From AVCC01 sp039920865 (GTDB taxonomy: Bacteria > Pseudomonadota > Gammaproteobacteria > Burkholderiales > Burkholderiaceae_D), in the NCBI GenBank assembly GCA_039920865.1, contig JBDSCZ010000034.1, positions 1-10,769 on the forward strand: a DNA stretch of 10,769 nucleotides, in the 5' to 3' direction. Within the stretch, counting starts at the first letter, position 1; every line of letters begins with the position of its first letter. The position numbers were made by a program, and so were the translations under genes. Of the stretch, positions 5,597 to 10,769 are shown in pieces. The notes beneath the pieces were generated by a model. It did not search any database, was not told the DNA's origin, and saw only the letters and a program-made list of their open reading frames with translations.

Positions 5597-8182
5597 ATGG
5601 CCACTTCGAATCAGCCCGTTTCAGTAAAAAAAATCGTCGCTTCCAAAGCAAAGCAAAAGACCAGTGTGCCGCCGGTGGTTGGCATCGGCGCCTCGGCCGG
5701 CGGACTGGAAGCGCTGACGCAGTTCCTCGAAAACGTGCCGCTGGCAAGCGGTCTGGCTTATGTCGTCGTGCAGCACTTGGACCCGACCTACAAAGGCATG
5801 CTGCCTGAATTGCTGCAACGCATTACATCGATGGCCGTTTTTCAAGTCACCGACCGTATGCAGCTCAATCCGAACTGTGTTTATGTGATTCCGCCCAACA
5901 AGGATCTGTCGCTCCTGCACGGACGGCTACACTTGCTGGAACCGGCTGCACCGCGCGGCCTGCGTTTGCCGATCGATTCTTTCCTGCGCTCGCTGGCCGA
6001 AGACCAGCGTGAAATGTCCATCGGCGTGATTTTGTCAGGCATGGGTTCGGACGGCACGCTGGGCCTGCGTGCGATCAAGGAAAAAGCCGGGTTGACACTG
6101 GCGCAGGAACCGGAAAGCGCCAAATTCGATGCGATGCCGCAAAATGCAATCAATGCCGGACTGGTCGACATCGTCGCCCCGGCGGAGCAATTGCCGGCAA
6201 AAATCGTCACCTATATGCGACAAATACGCCCTAACAATCAGCAGGAACCGATTCTGGAACGAAAGTCCCAGACTGCACTGGAAAAAATCGTGATATTGCT
6301 GCGCGAGCGTACCGGCAATGATTTCTCGCTCTATAAGAAAAACACCGTATACCGCCGCATAGAGCGCCGTATGGGCCTGCACCAGATCGATGCGATTGGC
6401 AGTTACGTACGCTACTTACGCGAAAATCCACAAGAACTGGACTTGCTGTTTAAGGAACTGCTGATCGGCGTTACCAATTTTTTCCGTGATCCGCAGGTCT
6501 GGGATTATTTACTAAAAGAAACATTCCCCGCATTCTTCGCCGCGAATCCGAGCGGCAAGGTGATGCGGGCTTGGGTGCCGGCCTGCTCGACCGGCGAAGA
6601 AGCATACTCGCTGGCAATTATTTTCAAGGAGGCACTAGAGCAACTCAGTCCCAAAGTGCGCTTTACATTGCAGATTTTTGCCACCGATCTGGATCAAGAT
6701 GCAATCAACAAGGCGCGTCTGGGGTACTTTCCAGCCAATATTGCAGCGGATATTTCGTCTGATCGGATGAGCCGTTTTTTCGTCTCCGACGACAATGGCT
6801 ATCTGATTTCTAAGGAAATTCGGGAAATGGTGGTCTTTGCTCCGCAAAACATCATCATGGACCCGCCATTCACCAAGCTCGATATTCTGACCTGCCGCAA
6901 CCTGCTGATATACCTGGGGCCTGAACTGCAAGCCAAGCTGATACCTCTGTTTCATTACGCGCTCAATCGCGACGGTGTTTTGCTGCTGGGTAGCGCCGAA
7001 ACCATAGGCAGCTTCACCAACCTGTTTGCGCCGCAGGACAGCAAGGCACGGCTGTATCGACGCATTGACAACAACTTGCGTGCTACGACGATCGATTTTC
7101 CGACTAAATTTCCGCTCGCCCTGCCGTTCACCCAGGAACCGCGCAGGATCATCAATCCGGCCGCCAGCCTGCAGTTTCAAGCGGATCAGTTTTTATTGCA
7201 GCAGTTCACTCCGGCAGCGGTGCTGGTCAATGCCGAGGGCGACATCCTGTACATCAACGGGCGCACCGGCAAATATCTGGAACCGGCCGCCGGCAAGGCC
7301 AACTGGAATATTTATGCGATGGCGCGCGAAGGCTTACGCTATCAGCTAACCAACGCGCTCAAAAAAGTGGTGCACCAAACCGGCACCATCGTAGTAAAAA
7401 ATCTGCAGGTCGAAGGCAACGGTAGCACAGCGCAAAACGTCAACATCACGGTGCAACTGATTGAAAAGCCGGAACTATTACATGGCATGGTCATGATCGT
7501 GTTTACCGAAGTGACAGCGCCGAAGGCGATGGTGGGGCCAACCGACGCCCCGCTCGATCCTCTGCAGCAGGCCGAACTGGAACGCGCCCATGAAGAGATC
7601 CAGATCATCCGCGAAGAGATGCAAACCTCGCAGGAAGAACTGACTGCGACCAACGAAGAACTGCAGTCAACCAACGAAGAACTGCAGTCGACCAACGAGG
7701 AACTGACCACCTCCAAGGAAGAGATGCAATCGCTGAACGAAGAGTTACAAACCGTCAATGCGGAACTGCAATCGAAGGTGGATGATCTGTCGCTACTCAA
7801 CAACGACATGAAAAACCTGCTCAACAGTACCGATATTGCCACCATATTTCTCGACGAAGTATTGAATGTGCGACGTTTCACTACCCAGGCGACCCAAATT
7901 TTCAAACTGATCGCCACCGATGTCGGGCGCCCGTTGAGCGATATCGTCACCGATTTACACTACCCTAAACTGCAGCAGGACGCGCACGAAGTGCTGCGTA
8001 CGTTGATATTTACGGATAAACAGATTGTGACCGGCGACGGTCGCTGGTTCAAGGTGCGCATCATGCCTTACCGCACGCTGGAAAACGTGATCGACGGTGT
8101 GGTGCTGACCTTCACCGACATCAGCACCGCCAAGCAGCTCGAAGCGGATTTGCGCGAGAAGATCAATGCGTACAAGACGTAA
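5597..8182 (+). CDS. CheB-CheR-PAS chemotaxis-type methylesterase/methyltransferase fusion
   Basis: The 861-residue soluble protein begins with a CheB methylesterase domain (about 25-205). Its expected triad is visible: Ser33 in GASAGG, His60 in VVQHLD and Asp152 in GMGSDGT. There is no receiver domain in front of it. A CheR methyltransferase follows (about 225-490), with its N-terminal helical part around RERTGNDFSLYKKNTVYRRI and the SAM-binding PACSTGEEAYSLA at 328-340. A PAS-like region (about 530-640) leads into a coiled coil (about 655-745) built of TNEELQS heptads, then a PAS domain (about 740-845) ending soon after FTDIS. Known fusions of this kind often continue into a histidine kinase; this one stops at a clean TAA. 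The start at 5597 has AAAGAAAGA just upstream; the frame also opens from a TTG at 5525. Its methylated partner is unknown and no MCP is nearby. The next gene encodes a PAS-PAS kinase. Confidence 0.9.
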   Translation: MATSNQPVSVKKIVASKAKQKTSVPPVVGIGASAGGLEALTQFLENVPLASGLAYVVVQHLDPTYKGMLPELLQRITSMAVFQVTDRMQLNPNCVYVIPPNKDLSLLHGRLHLLEPAAPRGLRLPIDSFLRSLAEDQREMSIGVILSGMGSDGTLGLRAIKEKAGLTLAQEPESAKFDAMPQNAINAGLVDIVAPAEQLPAKIVTYMRQIRPNNQQEPILERKSQTALEKIVILLRERTGNDFSLYKKNTVYRRIERRMGLHQIDAIGSYVRYLRENPQELDLLFKELLIGVTNFFRDPQVWDYLLKETFPAFFAANPSGKVMRAWVPACSTGEEAYSLAIIFKEALEQLSPKVRFTLQIFATDLDQDAINKARLGYFPANIAADISSDRMSRFFVSDDNGYLISKEIREMVVFAPQNIIMDPPFTKLDILTCRNLLIYLGPELQAKLIPLFHYALNRDGVLLLGSAETIGSFTNLFAPQDSKARLYRRIDNNLRATTIDFPTKFPLALPFTQEPRRIINPAASLQFQADQFLLQQFTPAAVLVNAEGDILYINGRTGKYLEPAAGKANWNIYAMAREGLRYQLTNALKKVVHQTGTIVVKNLQVEGNGSTAQNVNITVQLIEKPELLHGMVMIVFTEVTAPKAMVGPTDAPLDPLQQAELERAHEEIQIIREEMQTSQEELTATNEELQSTNEELQSTNEELTTSKEEMQSLNEELQTVNAELQSKVDDLSLLNNDMKNLLNSTDIATIFLDEVLNVRRFTTQATQIFKLIATDVGRPLSDIVTDLHYPKLQQDAHEVLRTLIFTDKQIVTGDGRWFKVRIMPYRTLENVIDGVVLTFTDISTAKQLEADLREKINAYKT
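7649..7711 (+). repeat. 21-bp tandem repeat encoding coiled-coil heptads
   Basis: Three consecutive 21-bp units at 7649-7669, 7670-7690 and 7691-7711 encode TNEELQS, TNEELQS and TNEELTT (residues 685-705). The first two units differ at one base; the third has diverged at its 3' end. The unit equals one heptad pair of codon blocks, so gain or loss of units would lengthen or shorten the coiled coil without a frameshift. Related heptads continue on both sides. Confidence 0.85.
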
Positions 8183-8248
8183 AACGAAAAAGTTAATGGC
8201 GCAAGCGTGCCAACGCACTTCAAACTGCACCGATTCGATTTCCATCGC

Positions 8249-8275
8249 ATACATATACGGGAGTCTGTATTTTTT
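8249..8275 (+). terminator. Weak intrinsic terminator candidate
   Basis: ATACA (8249-8253) pairs with TGTAT (8266-8270), leading straight into T-rich sequence through 8275. The stem is short and AT-rich. A second AT-only hairpin, AAATA (8298-8302) with TATTT (8307-8311), also runs into Ts. Either or both may end the CheB-CheR-PAS transcript, 70-130 bp after its stop. Confidence 0.3.
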
Positions 8276-8417
8276 GTATCGCAATGAATAACTGCGGAAA
8301 TAGCACTATTTTTTAGCATACCCCGCTATATCTTGCTTTTTTATAGTTAATTTTTGAGAGCGCCATCAACCGCCGTTCTTCCCCCCGATTAAATCATTCT
8401 AGGGCGGGCTCTGAGCA

Positions 8418-8487
8418 GGTCCGTTCGTCCTGAGTGGGTCCGTTCGTCCTGAGTAGCGCAGCGTATCGAAGGAAGCGTGTCGAAGGA
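8418..8487. repeat. REP-like extragenic palindrome with doubled arms
   Basis: GGTCCGTTCGTCCTGAGT occurs twice in tandem, at 8418-8435 and 8437-8454. CGAAGGA also occurs twice, at 8467-8473 and 8481-8487. TCCTGAG on one side and CGAAGGA on the other are the ends of a palindromic element that I recognise as widespread between genes of many Proteobacteria, usually as TCCTGAG plus a variable core plus TCGAAGGA. The core here is GTAGCGCAGCGTA. The doubling suggests a partial duplication of one element or two nested copies. Such elements can form hairpins and act in mRNA stability or termination; the effect here is unknown. Confidence 0.65.
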
Positions 8488-8578
8488 TGGCTACTTGCAT
8501 CAACGCACTGCGGGCAACTCGGCATGAGCGGCATTGGGTTTGACGCAACATATTTTTTTTGCCACATATCGACATTTA

Positions 8579-8606
8579 TTGCTTTCAAATTTATATTGCG
8601 TATAAA
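8579..8606 (+). promoter_or_regulatory. Possible promoter of the PAS-PAS kinase gene
   Basis: TTGCTT (8579-8584) and TATAAA (8601-8606) are 16 bases apart in an AT-rich stretch, about 90 bp before the kinase start. The -35 matches four of six and the -10 five of six consensus positions. AT-rich DNA gives such matches easily, so support is modest. Confidence 0.35.
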
Positions 8607-8695
8607 CAGGCAACACATCAAGGCACATGCATTGTTTCAGCCCAAGTGCGTAGTGTGTGCCGGAACGATCAACACCGACTTGTAGGAAAATATTG

Positions 8696-10471
8696 ATGAC
8701 AGCTGACCGAAAAAAAAACGGTAGCCCACTACCCAATAGCGATCATCTGCGCCTGAGGGCAGAACAGGTGTTGCGCAGTAACCGCAACAAGCCGACATCA
8801 TCAGTGCTAAGCGACATGGATGTGCGCAAGCAACTGCACGAATTGCAAGTCAATCAACTCGAACTTACGCTGCAAAACAGCGAACTGATGGAGCTGCAGC
8901 GGGCCCGACAGGAGATCGAGTTGTTGTTGGCGCGCTATACCGATCTGTATGAATTCGCCCCGATCGGGTATTTCACACTGGGCCGCGACAGCACCTTGCA
9001 CGAAGTCAACCTGACCGGCGTCAGCCTGATTGGTCTGGTGCGTTCAAAAATGGTCGGGCGGCTTTTCGGTGCGTTCGTAGCGATCGAGTCGCGCGCGACT
9101 TTCAATGCTTTCCTGACACGCGTATTTGCCGGCGAAGCCAAGCAGTCATGCGAGGTACGGCTTCTGAATGCCGTGCAGCAGTCGTTTTATGCCCGCATCG
9201 AAGCCAATGCCGACGCAAACGAACAAACCTGCCGCCTGGTCGTGGAAGACATCAGCGCGCGCAAGTCGGCTGAACAGGCCCTGCACAACACCCAGGAAGA
9301 ACTCGAATCCAGAGTACTGCAACGCACTTCGGCGCTGTTGCAGGCCAATGCGCAACTGGGCAAGGAAATTGGAGAACGCAAACGCACTGAAGAGGCGCTC
9401 AAGCACACCGAATACATCCTGCAGCAGGCACAGCGTGTCGCCCATGTCGGCAGCTGGGAGCGCGACATTGCCAGCGGTGCAGTACGCTGGTCGGACGAAT
9501 TTTTCCGGATTTGCGGCTACCCGCCGCAAGCATTCACTCCCAGCATGACAAAGGCGCTGAAACCTATCCATCCGGAAGACCGTAAGGCGGTATACCGTGC
9601 AGTCCGGCGTTCGATCGAATTTTGCCAGGGCTTTAGCCGCACCGTCAGGATAGTCCGCCCAAACGGCACCATACGGTTCGTCCGTCTACAAGGCGACGTC
9701 CTGGACGGCGACAACGGAAAGCCGAAAACGCTGGTCGGTTCCGTACTCGACATCACCGAATACAAGAACACCGAAGAAGCGCTGCTGCAATCGCAGGAAA
9801 CCATCCGCCGCCTGGCCGCCCATCAGGAGTGGGTCAAGGAAAACGAGCGCAAGCGCATCGCGCGCGAAATACACGACGAACTGGGGCAGAATCTGCTGGC
9901 ACTGCGCATCGACGTGTCGATGCTGGCAGCGCGCACCGGACACAGCCATCCACGCCTGAATGCGAAGGTCAAGGCGACGCTCAGTGATATCGATGTCACC
10001 ATCAAATCGGTGCGCGGCATCATCAACAATCTGCGCCCGGCGGTACTGGATCTGGGTTTGCCTGCCGCGTTCGAGTGGCAGGTCAAGGAGTTCCAGCGCC
10101 GCAGCGGCATTGCCTGCACGCTGAACATCAGCGGCACAGATGAGGACTACACACTGGATGACGACCCCGCCACCGCACTGTTCCGGATTCTGCAGGAATC
10201 GCTGACGAACGTCAGCCGTCACGCCCATGCCGACCGGATCACGATCAGCCTATCGAAAGATGCCCACAACGTGGTGATGAAGGTAGCCGACAACGGCATC
10301 GGCCTGCCGCAGGATAGCCGCAGAAAGGTAAACTCGTACGGCCTGATCGGCATCAGTGAACGCGTCAACACGCTGCGCGGCGAACTGATCATCGACAGCC
10401 GCGAAAATCAGGGGACCAGTTTGACCGTCATCATCCCGGCCGAGTGCCCCACGCCCTGGAACGCCGCATAA
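8696..10471 (+). CDS. Soluble PAS-PAS sensor histidine kinase (HisKA_3/NarL type)
   Basis: The start at 8696 is supported by AGGA at 8684-8687, eight bases upstream, and gives 591 residues without signal peptide or membrane segment. A helical N-terminus (about 40-80) precedes a PAS domain (about 80-190, YEFAPIGYFTL) and a linker coiled coil (about 190-245). A second PAS with PAC motif follows (about 245-355, RVAHVGSWERDIASG to VLDITEYK). The HisKA_3 dimerisation domain has RIAREIHDELGQNL with the phospho-acceptor His393. The ATPase domain (about 490-585) has the N box NVSRHA (505-510), ADNGIGLP (531-538) and YGLIGISER (548-556). It should autophosphorylate on His393 and pass phosphate to a LuxR/NarL-type regulator, which is not in the window. 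The signal is unknown; cytosolic PAS domains suggest redox, light, gas or small-molecule sensing. The preceding CheB-CheR-PAS gene is its likely functional partner, but the 513-bp gap argues against one tight operon. Confidence 0.9.
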   Translation: MTADRKKNGSPLPNSDHLRLRAEQVLRSNRNKPTSSVLSDMDVRKQLHELQVNQLELTLQNSELMELQRARQEIELLLARYTDLYEFAPIGYFTLGRDSTLHEVNLTGVSLIGLVRSKMVGRLFGAFVAIESRATFNAFLTRVFAGEAKQSCEVRLLNAVQQSFYARIEANADANEQTCRLVVEDISARKSAEQALHNTQEELESRVLQRTSALLQANAQLGKEIGERKRTEEALKHTEYILQQAQRVAHVGSWERDIASGAVRWSDEFFRICGYPPQAFTPSMTKALKPIHPEDRKAVYRAVRRSIEFCQGFSRTVRIVRPNGTIRFVRLQGDVLDGDNGKPKTLVGSVLDITEYKNTEEALLQSQETIRRLAAHQEWVKENERKRIAREIHDELGQNLLALRIDVSMLAARTGHSHPRLNAKVKATLSDIDVTIKSVRGIINNLRPAVLDLGLPAAFEWQVKEFQRRSGIACTLNISGTDEDYTLDDDPATALFRILQESLTNVSRHAHADRITISLSKDAHNVVMKVADNGIGLPQDSRRKVNSYGLIGISERVNTLRGELIIDSRENQGTSLTVIIPAECPTPWNAA

Positions 10472-10537
10472 CGGGTATCCTGCAGACTCGATTCTTATCC
10501 AAACGGGGTTTATTTGCCTTTTACACCATTTTTTAAT

Positions 10538-10769
10538 ATGCATTACTGGTCCGCGATTACCGGTTTTGGCGGCAGTACCGTGATGATGCCTGCGGCAGCC
10601 GCCTTTGCCGCCTGGCTGCTGCTGGGCGGGGCCTGGCGCATGGCTCTGTGGTGGTGCGGCCTGTTCGGTGCCGGACTGGCGCTGGTGATCGCATCGAAAA
10701 TCGCCTTTATCGGCTGGGGCATCGGCATCGAGTCGCTCGACTTCACCGGATTTAGCGGCCAAGCGATTC
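10538..10769 (+). CDS. PAP2-family membrane phosphatase, N-terminal part, cut by window
   Basis: ATG at 10538 opens 77 codons running off the right edge. Two hydrophobic segments are visible: about residues 14-33 (alanine/leucine-rich) and 36-57 (MALWWCGLFGAGLALVI). They are followed by SKIAFIGWGIGIESLDFTGFSGQAI. The layout and the DFTGFSG stretch resemble short PAP2-type phosphatases of Burkholderiales, integral membrane enzymes that dephosphorylate lipid or prenyl phosphates. In those the motif reads SGH; here the codon is CAA (Gln), at residue 75 of the visible part. With only the N-terminus in view, the nucleophile histidine cannot be checked. No good Shine-Dalgarno precedes the ATG; an upstream in-frame TTG at 10514 is an alternative. 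The gene follows the kinase by 66 bp with no evident terminator. Confidence 0.6.
   Translation, partial: MHYWSAITGFGGSTVMMPAAAAFAAWLLLGGAWRMALWWCGLFGAGLALVIASKIAFIGWGIGIESLDFTGFSGQAI

Larger units (their letters stand above)
8183..8695. other. 513-bp gap between the CheB-CheR-PAS gene and the kinase gene
   Basis: This stretch is more AT-rich than its surroundings, with several T-runs (for example 8270-8275, 8310-8314, 8336-8342 and 8553-8560). It holds weak terminator-like hairpins near 8249-8314, the REP-like palindrome at 8418-8487 and a possible promoter at 8579-8606. Short frames cross the palindrome on both strands, but none has a convincing ribosome binding site or recognisable protein content. 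I see no RNA gene. Confidence 0.6.

Noticed and set aside
7649..7711. Short tandem repeat considered as a CRISPR-like array
   Set aside because: The units are contiguous without spacers and encode coiled-coil heptads in frame.
8394..8621. 75-codon minus-strand frame in the same gap
   Set aside because: It also runs through the REP-like palindrome, with no upstream signals and no recognisable content.
8434..8685. 83-codon frame in the gap before the kinase gene
   Set aside because: It starts at a GTG inside the REP-like repeat, has no good ribosome binding site, and its first part is translated palindrome.

Overview
The window looks like chromosomal DNA of a betaproteobacterium, probably a Burkholderiales member close to Oxalobacteraceae. 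That placement is inferred from moderately GC-rich codon use, the long leuA form, a CheB-CheR-PAS fusion, a REP-like palindrome and a selenoneine gene set; no rRNA or marker gene fixes it. No tRNA, rRNA, CRISPR array, transposase or phage gene was seen.

Layout. (1) 1-3293 is a selenoneine biosynthesis locus. senA (minus strand, last few codons cut off by the window edge) lies back to back, across only 33 bp, with a senB-selD operon on the plus strand. SelD makes selenophosphate, SenB puts the selenium on an activated sugar, and SenA uses oxygen and iron to join the selenosugar to hercynine, leading to selenoneine, the selenium analogue of ergothioneine. The hercynine-making EgtD is not in the window. 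(2) 3294-3753 is a 460-bp leader before leuA. It holds a sigma70-like promoter, two leucine-rich small ORFs (28 and 47 codons, the second with a CTA/CTG run) and mutually exclusive hairpins. This suggests leucine-dependent attenuation of leuA. (3) leuA (3754-5436) is a full-length long-form 2-isopropylmalate synthase. (4) 5597-8182 encodes an 861-residue CheB-CheR-PAS fusion with an intact-looking methylesterase triad and SAM-binding motif, a long coiled coil and a terminal PAS domain, but no kinase domain. (5) 8183-8695 is a 513-bp AT-rich gap with weak terminator-like hairpins, a degenerate REP-like palindrome and a possible promoter. (6) 8696-10471 is a soluble PAS-PAS histidine kinase of the NarL/HisKA_3 type without a receiver domain. 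(7) From 10538 to the right edge is the N-terminal part of a membrane PAP2-type phosphatase, with Gln where the family's SGH motif has His.

How the genes work together. senA, senB and selD form one pathway. The leuA leader and leuA form one regulated unit. The CheB-CheR-PAS protein and the PAS-PAS kinase look like two parts of a sensory module often found as one longer hybrid polypeptide, but no response regulator is present to name the output. The less ordinary parts are the compact divergent sen arrangement, the two-peptide leuA leader, the split sensory module and the PAP2 Gln substitution.
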